From Henriciella algicola (GTDB lineage Bacteria; Pseudomonadota; Alphaproteobacteria; Caulobacterales; Hyphomonadaceae), in NCBI RefSeq assembly GCF_003576245.1, contig NZ_QWGA01000003.1, positions 868,001 through 932,000 on the forward strand: 64,000 nucleotides of DNA, read 5' to 3'. The notes beneath the pieces were generated by a model. It searched no databases. It worked only from the letters and a program-made list of their open reading frames with translations, and was not told the DNA's origin. A program made the position numbers and the translations under genes. Shown one piece after another: positions 45,938 to 55,056 of the stretch. The first letter of the stretch is position 1, and the number at the start of each line of letters is the position of its first letter.

Positions 45938-46029
45938 GCGGCTACGTATGCGTTGGGCAGGTGCTTCGATCAAGGTGGCGCCGCGCCGCTACAGTGTCGC
46001 ATGCTGCGGCACAGCTGAAAGAGGCAAGG

Positions 46030-47427
46030 ATGGACGACGCCCACGCGTCCCGCGAAGGAATAGAACAGGCACTCTACAGCCTGCTGCCGACCGGCCTCGC
46101 CGGTGTGGACGCAGCGCGTGGCCGCGCCCGCCTTCGCACATTGACGACGCTGCGCTGGCTCGCCGTTGGCGGGCAGACGGCGGCTGTGCTCTTCGTCAAT
46201 TTCGTCCTCGGCTTCGATGTGCCGCTCGGACCCTGCCTGACAGTCATTGCCGCCTCAGCCTGGCTTAACGTCTTCCTATCCTTCGCCATGCGCGATCAGG
46301 TCCTTCTGAAAGGCTGGGAAGCTGCGCTCCAGCTCTGCTTCGATACGCTGCAGCTGGCGCTTCTGCTGGGTCTCACGGGTGGGCTTTCCAACCCCTTCCT
46401 CCTCTTCCTGCTGGCACCCGTCACGGTGGCCGCGAGCAGCCTTCGCCCGCGCTATTCTGCGATCATTGCAGGCATGGCCATCGCGCTTGCGGCCTTGATG
46501 CCGGCCTTCGCGCTCGACCTTCCGTGGTATGCAGGCAGCAGTCTCTATCTGCCAGCCCTGTTCGAGTGGGGGCATTTCGCCGCCTTCTTCCTCGCTATCG
46601 TCTTCTTTGCGGTCTCGTCCGTCCGCCTGAGTGAGGACGAAGCCCGGCTAGTGCGCGCCATGGATGCAGCGTCTGTCGTCATGGCGCGTGAGCAGAAGCT
46701 CTCAGCCCTCGGCGCCATGGCCGCGATGACCGCGCATGAGCTTGGCACGCCACTGGCCACCATTCACCTCGTTGCCAAGGAGCTCGCCGGAGACCTGAAG
46801 CCCGATGACCCGCATCACGACGACGTGCGACTGATTGCGGAGCAGGCTGACAGATGCCGCGACATCCTTCGCCAGCTCAGCCGCTCACGCGAAGCCGAAG
46901 ACATCGTCCACGCCAATATGCCGCTCTCCAGCCTGGTGGAGGAAGCGGCTGCGCCATTCAAGGGCCTCGGGGTCAGCCTCAACGTGACCTGGTCGGCTGG
47001 GGAGGATGGAGAGCCCCGCATCCCGACCATCCGCAGGAGCCCTGAAGTCCTGCACGCCCTCGGGGCCTTCGTCGAGAACGCCGTCAGCTTTGCCGACAGC
47101 CACGTCAAGGCGGCTGCCAGCTGGACCGACAAGCAGTTCATGGTCACCATCAGTGACGATGGGCCGGGCTTTGCGCCCGACGTCATGCCCAAGCTCGGCG
47201 AGCCCTATGTTTCCCAGCGCGGCGAGGCCCATCTCCATGGCGGTGACATGGGCCTTGGCTTTTTCATCGCGAAAACACTGATTGAACGAACGGGCGGGCG
47301 GATTGCGACGCGTAATCGCACCCCACCGCGTAAAGGCGCAATTGTGCAGGCGGTGTGGCCACGAAGCGCACTGGAAAGCTTGGAATCCGAGCGAATGCAA
47401 ATAAATGGTCCCACAGTGGAGACTTGA
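46030..47427 (+). CDS. regB: redox sensor histidine kinase RegB/PrrB/ActS
   Basis: A 465-residue membrane kinase. About six N-terminal hydrophobic segments include GGLSNPFLLFLLAPVTVAA, the quinone-site region of RegB. The H-box is AMTAHELGTPLATIHLVAKE. The redox-active cysteine of RegB corresponds to DRCRDILRQL, and the ATPase domain has DDGPGFAPDV with a GDMGLGFFIAK glycine box. GAGGCAAGG precedes the ATG at 46030. regA follows after two bases. Confidence 0.93.
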   Translation: MDDAHASREGIEQALYSLLPTGLAGVDAARGRARLRTLTTLRWLAVGGQTAAVLFVNFVLGFDVPLGPCLTVIAASAWLNVFLSFAMRDQVLLKGWEAALQLCFDTLQLALLLGLTGGLSNPFLLFLLAPVTVAASSLRPRYSAIIAGMAIALAALMPAFALDLPWYAGSSLYLPALFEWGHFAAFFLAIVFFAVSSVRLSEDEARLVRAMDAASVVMAREQKLSALGAMAAMTAHELGTPLATIHLVAKELAGDLKPDDPHHDDVRLIAEQADRCRDILRQLSRSREAEDIVHANMPLSSLVEEAAAPFKGLGVSLNVTWSAGEDGEPRIPTIRRSPEVLHALGAFVENAVSFADSHVKAAASWTDKQFMVTISDDGPGFAPDVMPKLGEPYVSQRGEAHLHGGDMGLGFFIAKTLIERTGGRIATRNRTPPRKGAIVQAVWPRSALESLESERMQINGPTVET

Positions 47428-47429
47428 TC

Positions 47430-48002
47430 ATGGACTATAACGTTACCGTCAAAATTCATGAGGCCCTCAAGGATGTAGAGGACCGCACTTGCCTGATACT
47501 TGACGATGATGGCCCATTTCTGCAGCGACTTGCCCGGGCGCTGACGCAGCGGGGCTTTCTCGTGTCTGCCGTCTCAAGCGCCAATGAAGCCAAAGACATC
47601 GCCCGCATGAACCCGCCTGCCTTCGCGGTGCTGGATCTTCGTCTTGAGGACGGCTCGGGTCTCGACGTCGTTGAAACGCTGCAGCAGTACCGCCCGGATG
47701 CGCGCGCGGTGATCCTCACCGGCTATGGCGCGATCGCGACCGCAGTTGCTGCGGTGAAGGCTGGCGCCGTCGACTATCTCGCCAAGCCCGCCGAAGTCGA
47801 AGACATCATCCGCGCCCTCGTCAACAAGGGCGACAGCCTGCCAGAGCCGCCAGAGAATCCGATGTCTGCAGACCGCGTCCGCTGGGAACACATCCAGCGC
47901 GTCTATGAGCTCTGCAATCACAATGTCTCGGAAACGGCGCGCCGCCTGAACATGCACCGCCGCACCCTGCAGCGCATCCTGGCGAAACGCGCGCCGCGTT
48001 AG
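47430..48002 (+). CDS. regA: response regulator RegA/PrrA/ActR
   Basis: A 190-residue regulator. The receiver has LILDDDGPFLQRL, phospho-Asp in FAVLDLRLEDGSGLDV and the lysine motif DYLAKPAEV; the C-terminal Fis-type helix-turn-helix (NVSETARRLNMHRRTLQRIL) is nearly invariant in this family. It partners RegB, which starts the operon, to control respiratory, carbon and redox genes. GTGGAGA lies before the ATG at 47430. Confidence 0.95.
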   Translation: MDYNVTVKIHEALKDVEDRTCLILDDDGPFLQRLARALTQRGFLVSAVSSANEAKDIARMNPPAFAVLDLRLEDGSGLDVVETLQQYRPDARAVILTGYGAIATAVAAVKAGAVDYLAKPAEVEDIIRALVNKGDSLPEPPENPMSADRVRWEHIQRVYELCNHNVSETARRLNMHRRTLQRILAKRAPR

Positions 48003-48031
48003 TTCTACTAATCTTGCGTATGCGGCTTCAT

Positions 48032-48104
48032 CCTTCGACAGGCTCAGGATGAGGGTACGCTTGTGGCCCGCACCCCGTAGACCTCACCCTGAGCCTGTCG
48101 AAGG
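48032..48104. repeat. intergenic REP-like inverted repeat
   Basis: Arms of 23 bases (48032-48054 and 48082-48104), core CCTTCGACAGGCTCAGG and its complement, differ at one position and are separated by 27 bases. This CTTCGACAGGCTCAGG palindrome is common between genes in alphaproteobacteria. It lies between regA and the convergent nth. Confidence 0.85.
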
Positions 48105-48132
48105 GCGAGGTCCATCTCTCGATTTTGAACTA

Positions 48133-48852
48133 CTACCCCTTCGGCCCCAAGTCTGACTCCTTCCGCGCCGGGTCAGGCGTCTTGTCCTTGAACTTGCAGA
48201 TGTCGCTGATGGTACACAGCCAGCATTTCGGTTTTCGCGCCACGCAGACATAGCGCCCGTGCAGGATCAGCCAGTGATGGGCGCCCTTCTTGAATTCGTC
48301 CGGTGTCACGCGTTCGAGCTGGTCTTCCACCTCATCCGGATTTTTACCGGGCGCGAGGCCCGTTCGGTTTGAAACGCGGAAGATGTGCGTATCGACGGCG
48401 ATGGTCGGCTGACCGAAGGCCTCGTTCAGCACAACATTCGCCGTCTTGCGCCCGACGCCCGGCAGCCGTGTCAGCTCATCGCGGGTTTGTGGCACCTCGC
48501 CGCCAAACTCCTCGATCAGAAGCTCGCAAAGCGCGATCACATTCTTCGCCTTGTTGCGCCAAAGGCCGATCGTCTTGATGTGATCGGCGACGCCCTCCTC
48601 ACCCAGCGCCAGCATCGCCTCTGGCGTATCGGCGATCTCGAACAGCCTCTTGGTCGCCTTGTTCACGCCGACATCTGTCGCCTGCGCCGACAGGGCGACA
48701 GCCACGACGAGGGTGAAAGGGTTGTGATAGTTCAGCTCTGTCTCAGGGGCGGGCCTGTCCTCGGCGAGCGCCGCATAGAGCTGCGCCGTCTTCTCTGGGC
48801 CGAGCGTCGGGGAGCGGCGTTTCCTGCGTGTCTTGGTCGGGGTCTTTGCCAT
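48133..48852 (-). CDS. nth: endonuclease III
   Basis: A 239-residue bifunctional base-excision glycosylase/AP lyase for oxidised pyrimidines. The helix-hairpin-helix LPGVGRKTANVVLNEAF includes the catalytic lysine, and the catalytic Asp is in TIAVDTHIFRVSNR. The 4Fe-4S cluster cysteines appear as CVARKPKCWLCTISDIC. The start at 48852 is followed by a basic N-terminus (AKTPTKTRRKRR). It diverges from the DUF2244 gene across 82 bases. Confidence 0.95.
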   Translation of the reverse strand: MAKTPTKTRRKRRSPTLGPEKTAQLYAALAEDRPAPETELNYHNPFTLVVAVALSAQATDVGVNKATKRLFEIADTPEAMLALGEEGVADHIKTIGLWRNKAKNVIALCELLIEEFGGEVPQTRDELTRLPGVGRKTANVVLNEAFGQPTIAVDTHIFRVSNRTGLAPGKNPDEVEDQLERVTPDEFKKGAHHWLILHGRYVCVARKPKCWLCTISDICKFKDKTPDPARKESDLGPKG

Positions 48853-48934
48853 GGGTGCGAGGTGTAAATGCCGCGGCGCTGCGATCAAGCGTCAACTTGC
48901 CTGCGTGGCAGACAGCAATATTTTCCGCTTCGCC

Positions 48935-49420
48935 ATGACAAACAGCCAATCCACTGTTTATTTCGACGCCACGCTGACCCCGCACACAGCGCTCAGCCCG
49001 CGTGCGTTTCTCGTTGTCATGGGCCTCGTCGGCTTCATGAGCTTTGTCGGCGGAATGATGTTCCTGTCGATGGGCGCCGTGCCCGTCATTGCCTGGTTTG
49101 GCCTCGACGCGCTCGCCATCTGGCTCGCCTTTCGCGCCAGCTTCCACAGCCTGCGCCAGGAAACGCGTATCGAAGTGACTGCCGAACGGATCGCCCTCTC
49201 GCACACCGCGCCGGGCAGTGAGCCGCGCCGTGTCGAACTACCAACCGGCTTTGCCCGGCTCAGCCTCGACTTTCCAGAGCGCCGGCCAAGCGAGCTGAAA
49301 CTCGCTCATGGCCAGCAGGCCTATGTGATCGGCCGCTTTCTGACGCCCGGCGAGCGCAAGTCCCTCCACACCGCGCTGAAATCCGCCATCGAAAAAGCCC
49401 GCGCCGAACGTTACGCATAA
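48935..49420 (+). CDS. DUF2244 family membrane protein
   Basis: A 161-residue protein with two hydrophobic segments (about residues 22-65: AFLVVMGLVGFMSFVGGMMF and VIAWFGLDALAIWLAF) followed by a soluble C-terminal domain (VELPTGFARLSLDFPERR, FLTPGERKSL). This is the layout of alphaproteobacterial DUF2244, often encoded beside nth as here. Start taken at 48935 (MTNSQSTVYFD). Function unknown. Confidence 0.85.
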   Translation: MTNSQSTVYFDATLTPHTALSPRAFLVVMGLVGFMSFVGGMMFLSMGAVPVIAWFGLDALAIWLAFRASFHSLRQETRIEVTAERIALSHTAPGSEPRRVELPTGFARLSLDFPERRPSELKLAHGQQAYVIGRFLTPGERKSLHTALKSAIEKARAERYA

Positions 49421-49424
49421 AAAA

Positions 49425-49448
49425 ATGACGCCTGCGTCATAGTTTTTT
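49425..49448 (+). terminator. intrinsic terminator after DUF2244 gene
   Basis: ATGACGC / GCGTCAT stem with a tight loop followed by six T (49443-49448). An A-run on the left side means it could also work on the minus strand. Confidence 0.8.
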
Positions 49449-49523
49449 CATTTGCCCTGTGTTACCTTTGGTCAGGTACACGAAAAAGCTCACCGGAATA
49501 CCGGGAGATCAGGAGGCAAAGAA

Positions 49524-50855
49524 ATGGCTGATACAGCAACGAAGATCGCCCACAATCTTGAGCGGCCAAAGACGACCGCACGCGAAAAGCTGATGGAATT
49601 CCATCTCGACCGCGGTGCGCCAATCCCGTCGCCGGAAGACGTCGACATGAAGACGTTTGACATCCTGGATCCGGAGCTCTGGCGCCGCGACGCCCATTGG
49701 GATTTCTTCAAATGGATGCGCGACAATGATCCGGTCCACTACACACCGGACAGCTTTGCCGGCCCTTACTGGTCCGTGACGCTCTATGACGACGTCCGCG
49801 ACGTCGATATCGACCACAAGCGCTTCTCATCGTCCTGGGAATATGGCGGCATCACGCTCGGTGAGCCGTTCGAAGACTTCGAACTGCCAATGTTCATCGC
49901 CATGGATGAGCCCCGCCACTCTGAGCAGCGCAAGACCGTCCAGCCGGCGGTTGCACCAAACATGCTCAAGGAATTCGAGCCGCTGATCCGCTCGCGGACC
50001 CAAGGCCTGCTCGACTCCCTGCCGGTCAATGAGCCATTCGACTGGGTCGACACGGTTTCGATCGAGCTCACCACCATGATGCTCGCGACCCTGTTCGACT
50101 TCCCGTTCGAAGATCGCCGCAAGCTGACCCATTGGTCGGACGTCGCGACCAACCCGCACAATCCGGACATCTGCCCGGGTGGCCTCGACCAGTGGAAGCA
50201 GGAACTCATGGAGTGCCTGACCACATTCATGGGCATTTATCAGGACCGCCAGTCCAAGCCGGTCAAGAATGACCTGATGAGCCTTCTCGCCCACGGCGAA
50301 AAGACCAAGAACATGACCCCGATGGAGCTTCTCGGGAACGTGATCCTGCTTATCGTTGGCGGCAATGACACGACGCGCAACTCCATGACGGCGTCGGTCC
50401 ATGCCCTCAACAAGTGGCCGGATCAGTTCGAAAAGCTGAAAGCCGATCCATCTCTGATCCCGAATATGGTGTCAGAAGTCATCCGCTGGCAGACGCCGCT
50501 CGCCTATATGCGTCGCACCGCGCTCGAGGACGTCGAAATTCGCGGCAAGACCATCAAGAAAGGCGAACAGGTCGCCATGTGGTATGTGTCAGCCAACCGC
50601 GACGAGCGGTTCTGGGACGAAGATCCATATCGCCTCCACATCGACCGCAAGCAGGCCCGCAACCACATCGCGTTCGGTTTCGGCATCCACCGCTGCGTCG
50701 GCAACCGCCTGGCTGAACTTCAGCTCCGCATCCTTTGGGAAGAGCTGCTGGAACGCTTCGACCATATCGAAGTGCTGGAAGAGCCAGAGCGCAACGCACA
50801 TTCCTTCGTGAAGGGCTACACCTGGATGCCGGTCATCCTGCACCCGAAGAAGTAG
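49524..50855 (+). CDS. cytochrome P450, CYP153-like
   Basis: A 443-residue class I bacterial P450. The I-helix oxygen motif is LIVGGNDTTRNSM, ExxR occurs in EVIRW, and the haem cysteine lies in FGFGIHRCVGNRLAELQLRI. The I-helix and haem-loop wording are close to CYP153 terminal alkane or fatty-acid hydroxylases, so that assignment is probable but from memory. AGGAGG lies 8 bases before the ATG. No ferredoxin or reductase gene is adjacent. A strong terminator follows. Confidence 0.9.
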   Translation: MADTATKIAHNLERPKTTAREKLMEFHLDRGAPIPSPEDVDMKTFDILDPELWRRDAHWDFFKWMRDNDPVHYTPDSFAGPYWSVTLYDDVRDVDIDHKRFSSSWEYGGITLGEPFEDFELPMFIAMDEPRHSEQRKTVQPAVAPNMLKEFEPLIRSRTQGLLDSLPVNEPFDWVDTVSIELTTMMLATLFDFPFEDRRKLTHWSDVATNPHNPDICPGGLDQWKQELMECLTTFMGIYQDRQSKPVKNDLMSLLAHGEKTKNMTPMELLGNVILLIVGGNDTTRNSMTASVHALNKWPDQFEKLKADPSLIPNMVSEVIRWQTPLAYMRRTALEDVEIRGKTIKKGEQVAMWYVSANRDERFWDEDPYRLHIDRKQARNHIAFGFGIHRCVGNRLAELQLRILWEELLERFDHIEVLEEPERNAHSFVKGYTWMPVILHPKK

Positions 50856-50880
50856 ACTTAATACCCTCCCAGAAACTTGA

Positions 50881-50918
50881 AGCCCCGCGGCCTGTCAGGC
50901 TTGCGGGGCTTTTTTTTC
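50881..50918 (+). terminator. intrinsic terminator after P450 gene
   Basis: AGCCCCGC (50881-50888) pairs with GCGGGGCT (50903-50910), followed by eight T. It also separates the P450 from the convergent SDR gene. Confidence 0.92.
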
Positions 50919-50937
50919 GGCGCATATCGCGGTGCGA

Positions 50938-51708
50938 CTAGTCCTCGAAGTCGTCGATAATACCGCTGAGGCGAGAGCGCCCGCCATCCATGATAAGCGT
51001 CTCGCCCGTTATGATCGCTGACTTTGGCGAGGACAGGTACAGCGCGGCCTCTGCGATCTCGTCGGCAAGGCTGGCGCGGCCCAGCGGGGTACGCTTGCGC
51101 AGCGACGGGTCCTCGCTTTCGGCACGCGGGCGAAGGGCGCATATCGCGTTCACACGGATACCCTTGGACGCCAGATCAACTGCGCCCGATCGCACCACAC
51201 CCAGAATGGCGTGTTGCATCACCGCGTCGGCGAAGTCGCCTTCGCTGACCTGCTGGGCCGAGAGTGAAAGCACGAATGTCACCGACCCTAACTGCTTCTT
51301 CCGGCCGAGCGTCTCCCCGGCCTCATCGACGCGTTTGGCGACGTGGCGTTCAAACATTCTAAGAGTCAGAATAGCGGTGCGCAGCGCTTTCATGTGCGCT
51401 TTTTCGAACTCCGCCACATTGATTTCGGTGAAAGCCGTCTTGGGCGGAATTGGCGGGACCGCCACAATGTGATCGACCCGGCCATAAGCTTCCAGGGCCG
51501 CGGCCAGCGCATTCTTCACGCCGATCTGCGTGTCGAGATCTTCCTGATGGACAATCGCCCGGTCACGCAAACTATCGGCAAATTTCTCAACCCGCTTCTG
51601 ACTCTGGTCACAGGCGACAACCGCATGACCCTCTTCAGCGAAGCGGCGAGCCACGGCTTCGCCAGTCATCTGGCCAAGTCCGAGAATAAGGGTAACTGGC
51701 TGGTCCAT
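50938..51708 (-). CDS. SDR-family protein lacking the catalytic Tyr-Lys pair
   Basis: A 256-residue Rossmann protein related to short-chain dehydrogenases. The N-terminal nucleotide loop is GLGQMTGEAVARRF rather than TGxxxGIG. At the active site, where YxxxK is expected, the sequence reads DFADAVMQHAILG, with no tyrosine or lysine at the usual places. The C-terminus (ALYLSSPKSAIITGETLIMDG) is ordinary SDR. It may be a pseudo-enzyme or bind another ligand. It faces the P450 gene. Confidence 0.82.
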   Translation of the reverse strand: MDQPVTLILGLGQMTGEAVARRFAEEGHAVVACDQSQKRVEKFADSLRDRAIVHQEDLDTQIGVKNALAAALEAYGRVDHIVAVPPIPPKTAFTEINVAEFEKAHMKALRTAILTLRMFERHVAKRVDEAGETLGRKKQLGSVTFVLSLSAQQVSEGDFADAVMQHAILGVVRSGAVDLASKGIRVNAICALRPRAESEDPSLRKRTPLGRASLADEIAEAALYLSSPKSAIITGETLIMDGGRSRLSGIIDDFED

Positions 51709-51767
51709 CTGGGCTCCTGATCCGGCAGCAAGCGCCCCACCGGATCAGGTAACGCCAGACTGCCAGA

Positions 51768-51935
51768 CTAGTTCGGTTTAAGGTGGTGAAGCTCTTCCTT
51801 GATCTTGAGCTTGCGGCGTTTGAGATCATGAAGCCGGGTTTCGTCGGCTGCGGGCCTCTTCTGCTCCTGCTCAATCTCCTCATCAAGACGCTGATGGCGG
51901 CTAGAGAGTTCGGCGATACGTCCTTGTAGTGACAT
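51768..51935 (-). CDS. YdcH family (DUF465) small protein
   Basis: A 55-residue, highly charged helical protein: MSLQGRIAELSSRHQRLDEE then a KRRKLKIKEELHHL tail. This is the DUF465/YdcH pattern of about 60-70 residues. GGAG lies upstream of the ATG at 51935. It may precede the degenerate SDR gene in one transcript (59-base gap). Function unknown. Confidence 0.85.
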   Translation of the reverse strand: MSLQGRIAELSSRHQRLDEEIEQEQKRPAADETRLHDLKRRKLKIKEELHHLKPN

Positions 51936-52051
51936 TGTATCATGCTCCTTTCTTGCTGATGAGAAAACTGTGCTTTTGAGGTCACAGTAAATCACATCAG
52001 AAAAAGGCGGTCACGCAGAATCGACGAAAAATCGTCGGCATGAAGAGGATT

Positions 52052-52753
52052 TCATTTAGGCGTCTGGCGGCGCACAGTTTTTGAGCGGTACATCGCCTCA
52101 TCAGCAGCCGCGATCAGGGCGTCCGCGCCCATGCGCCCATCCCATTGAACGATCCCGCATGAGGCACCGAGAGACACGGGTTCACCGGTCCGCCCATCCG
52201 GCGCGGTAATGACCATGTCGCCGATCAGCTTCGTCAGCTCGGCAGTTTTCGCCTCACCATCGCTTCGCAGGGCGTGGGAAAGAATGACCCCGAACTCGTC
52301 ACCGCCGAGACGCCCAACGATGTCCGTCTCGCGAATGTTGGAATTGATGAGTTTGCAAACCGATTTGAGCGCCTTGTCGCCCGTCGCGTGGCCAAAGCGG
52401 TCATTGACCAGCTTGAAACGATCCAGGTCGATATAGACGAGGCAAAGCGAACTTCCGTGGCGGCGTGAAAGGGCCATCTCCCGCGAAATTTCCCGCACAA
52501 AGGCGCGGCGATTGAAGACGGGACAAAGCGCATCACGGTCCGCAAGCGCTTCGGAGAGAGAAAGCGCCCTGTGCAGACGCGCTTCCTGACCGCGAAGATA
52601 GAGAACTTCCTCGGCCAGTGCGCGCATGCCTGCGTCTACCTTTACGTCACCGCACGCAAGGGGCAGGTCCAATGCTTCCAGCATTTTCTCGGCGGGCGTC
52701 GTTGCCCGTCTGATCCTGCCGCTTCGGGCCTGTTGCTCACTTGGTCTGTCCAT
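52052..52753 (-). CDS. diguanylate cyclase (GGDEF), DgcB-like
   Basis: A 233-residue soluble protein making cyclic di-GMP. A short N-terminal helical region (about 1-75) ends in LSEALADRDALCPVFNRRAF, then the GGDEF domain with VYIDLDRFKLVNDRFGHATG and an intact RLGGDEFGVIL. An inhibitory-site RETD lies five residues before GGDEF. The arrangement resembles Caulobacter DgcB, from memory. The start at 52753 (MDRPSEQQ) is preferred over a long extension that would overlap purE on the other strand. Confidence 0.88.
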   Translation of the reverse strand: MDRPSEQQARSGRIRRATTPAEKMLEALDLPLACGDVKVDAGMRALAEEVLYLRGQEARLHRALSLSEALADRDALCPVFNRRAFVREISREMALSRRHGSSLCLVYIDLDRFKLVNDRFGHATGDKALKSVCKLINSNIRETDIVGRLGGDEFGVILSHALRSDGEAKTAELTKLIGDMVITAPDGRTGEPVSLGASCGIVQWDGRMGADALIAAADEAMYRSKTVRRQTPK

Positions 52754-52862
52754 GCGCCAACTATAGGCTGGAATACCCGCAGGGACCAGCAGAACAGCAC
52801 GTCTTGACGCAACAGGGCCGACCTCTATGTTCTGCCGCTTCCTGAAAGAGGGGCGCCAGCAA

Positions 52863-53354
52863 ATGAGTGCATCCCAACCAAGCGTCGGCGTGATCATGGG
52901 CAGCCAGTCGGACTGGCCTGTCATGAAGCTCGCCTGCGAAACACTCCAGCAGCTTGACGTTGCCCATGAGGCGCGCATCGTATCTGCACATCGTACGCCT
53001 GACCGCCTGACCGAATACGCCAAGAGCGCGCGGGACCGCGGCCTCAAGGTCATAATCGCGGGCGCGGGCGGCGCCGCCCACCTGCCAGGCATGACCGCCG
53101 CCATGACACCGCTTCCTGTGCTGGGCGTGCCCGTGAAATCACGAGCGCTGAAAGGCATGGATAGCCTTCTTTCCATCGTTCAGATGCCAAAAGGTGTCCC
53201 TGTCGGCACTCTGGCCATTGGCGAAGCAGGCGCGGTCAACGCTGCCCTCCTCGCCGCGTCCATCATCGCGCTCAATGATGGCGACGTCGCAGCCAAGCTC
53301 GACGCCTATCGCCAGGCCCAGACCGACAGCGTCGGCGAGGCGCCAGAGGGATGA
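52863..53354 (+). CDS. purE: 5-(carboxyamino)imidazole ribonucleotide mutase
   Basis: A 163-residue class I PurE of purine biosynthesis, moving the carboxyl group of N5-CAIR to C4. Motifs are [26 protein letters not shown] and [15 protein letters not shown]. The start at 52863 fits the family start; an in-frame ATG lies 36 bases upstream. The stop overlaps the purK start by four bases (ATGA), the classic purEK pair. Confidence 0.96.
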   Translation: MSASQPSVGVIMGSQSDWPVMKLACETLQQLDVAHEARIVSAHRTPDRLTEYAKSARDRGLKVIIAGAGGAAHLPGMTAAMTPLPVLGVPVKSRALKGMDSLLSIVQMPKGVPVGTLAIGEAGAVNAALLAASIIALNDGDVAAKLDAYRQAQTDSVGEAPEG

Positions 53355-54424
53355 GCCCGCTTCCAGCTGGATCAGTGATCGGCATCCTCGGCGGCGGCCA
53401 GCTTGGCCGCATGCTGGCGGCGGCCGCTGCCCAGCTTGGTTTTGATGTGAACATCTTCTGCCCGGGCGAAAGCCCACCTGCTGCCCGCGTCGCCGCCGGT
53501 CACTGGGACGCGGACTATGATGACGAAACCGCCCTCAGCGACTTTGCTGAGAATTGCGATGTCATCACCTATGAGTTCGAGAACATTCCCGTCGCATCGG
53601 TCGCTTACCTCGTTTCAAAAGGTACGGCCGTCCGGCCCGGTGTAAAATCGCTGGAAGTCTCGCAGGACCGCCTGTCGGAGAAGCAGTTCCTCAACGCCAT
53701 TGGGATTGAAACGGGCAAGTTTGCGCCCGTTGATAGCGTCGACGAGCTAAAAGCCGCGCTTGGGGCGCTCGGCGGCGAAGGCCTCCTGAAGACCCGCCGC
53801 GACGGATATGATGGCAAGGGTCAGGTCCGCGTGAAGTCCGGCGACGACCTTGCCGCCGCGTACAATGAGATCGGGCAAGCACCTGCGATCCTCGAAGCGC
53901 TTGTCCCTTTTGAGCGCGAGATCTCTGTCGTCATTGCCCGCGCCGTCGATGGCTCCATGACCGCATTCGACCCCAGCAAGAACGACCATGAAAGCGGCAT
54001 CCTGAAGCGCTCGACCGTGCCTTGCGGGCTTTCCGATGAGGTCATTGCGCGCGGCCGCAAGCTTGCCGAAACACTAGCGACAGAGACCGGCCATGTCGGC
54101 GTCTTGGCACTGGAGCTGTTCGTCCTGAAAGACGGCACGCTGCTCGCCAATGAGATGGCGCCGCGCGTCCATAATTCCGGTCACTGGACCCCGGAAGCCT
54201 GTGCCACCGGCCAGTTTGAACAGCACATCCGCGCTGTCGCCGGCTGGCCCCTCGCGCCCGTTACCCGTCACTTCGATGCCGAGATGGAAAACCTGCTCGG
54301 CGACGAGGCGCTCGCCCCGCCATCCTCCTATCCGGAAGGCACAGTGCTCACCCTCTATGGAAAGCGTGACGCCAAGCCCGGCCGCAAGATGGGCCACATT
54401 GTCAGGCGGACTGGGCGCGCTTAG
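53351..54424 (+). CDS. purK: 5-(carboxyamino)imidazole ribonucleotide synthase
   Basis: A 357-residue ATP-grasp enzyme that makes N5-CAIR from AIR, bicarbonate and ATP. The N-terminal loop is [12 protein letters not shown]. The ATP-grasp core shows [32 protein letters not shown] and [13 protein letters not shown] near residue 262. It is translated from a start inside the end of purE. Confidence 0.96.
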   Translation: MSPLPAGSVIGILGGGQLGRMLAAAAAQLGFDVNIFCPGESPPAARVAAGHWDADYDDETALSDFAENCDVITYEFENIPVASVAYLVSKGTAVRPGVKSLEVSQDRLSEKQFLNAIGIETGKFAPVDSVDELKAALGALGGEGLLKTRRDGYDGKGQVRVKSGDDLAAAYNEIGQAPAILEALVPFEREISVVIARAVDGSMTAFDPSKNDHESGILKRSTVPCGLSDEVIARGRKLAETLATETGHVGVLALELFVLKDGTLLANEMAPRVHNSGHWTPEACATGQFEQHIRAVAGWPLAPVTRHFDAEMENLLGDEALAPPSSYPEGTVLTLYGKRDAKPGRKMGHIVRRTGRA

Positions 54425-54453
54425 TCCCCCAAGCTCGAGACCAAGCCGTCCCT

Positions 54454-54909
54454 CTAGGCTGGCCCCTGCTGCTTCTCATAGTGACCGACAAGCGCGACAA
54501 TCAGGACGGCGAGAGCATGTCCTGCGAGACCGACAGTCCACCACATCGCCGGGACGGCCATGGCAAACAGGCTTTGCTTGGTAACGCCGATCGCCAGGAA
54601 GACCAGCATGCCAAGCGCCCAACTTCCGAGGTGAATCCAGAAGGAGAGTTTCAGCGCGGCGAGCCCCTCCGCATGAGTCTGCACGGCGGCCTTTGCCGCT
54701 TCCGATTTCGCATCTACCGTCAGCGCCATGGCATCGACGTTGAATGCAGCCGCCAGCGCCTTGATCGACTCACCAGAGGCCTGCTCACCCTTCTCGATGC
54801 GCTGGACGGTGCGCAGACCTATCCCGGCAAGCTCGGCAAGGTGTTCCTGCGACCAGTGACGCTCCTCGCGCCAGCGCTTTATTTTCTCTGCATCGGCCCT
54901 GAATTGCAT
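54454..54909 (-). CDS. XRE regulator with C-terminal two-helix membrane domain
   Basis: A 151-residue protein. The N-terminal helix-turn-helix (RHWSQEHLAELAGIGLRTVQ, RIEKGEQASGESIKAL) is followed from residue about 90 by two hydrophobic segments (WALGMLVFLAIGV and MWWTVGLAGHALAVLIVALV) as in 2TM-domain transcription factors. The DNA-binding part would face the cytoplasm beneath the membrane. It is convergent with purK and monocistronic. Signal sensed unknown. Confidence 0.88.
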   Translation of the reverse strand: MQFRADAEKIKRWREERHWSQEHLAELAGIGLRTVQRIEKGEQASGESIKALAAAFNVDAMALTVDAKSEAAKAAVQTHAEGLAALKLSFWIHLGSWALGMLVFLAIGVTKQSLFAMAVPAMWWTVGLAGHALAVLIVALVGHYEKQQGPA

Positions 54910-55056
54910 GACCCTCTTCCTTTCGGTTGGCTGTGTTTAAACTGAGCCACAAGAAAGCCCAAACCCGCCCCGTCAGGCCACGCCACGCACCCGCCAGCAG
55001 CCCGCCACACGCATGACACTCCCATGCCAGCGCGCCGCCAGCCTGCCCGGTCCGGC

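Noticed and set aside
52754-53176. An N-terminal extension of the GGDEF protein of about 141 residues.
   Set aside because: It would run antisense across most of purE; the ATG at 52753 gives a family-like start.
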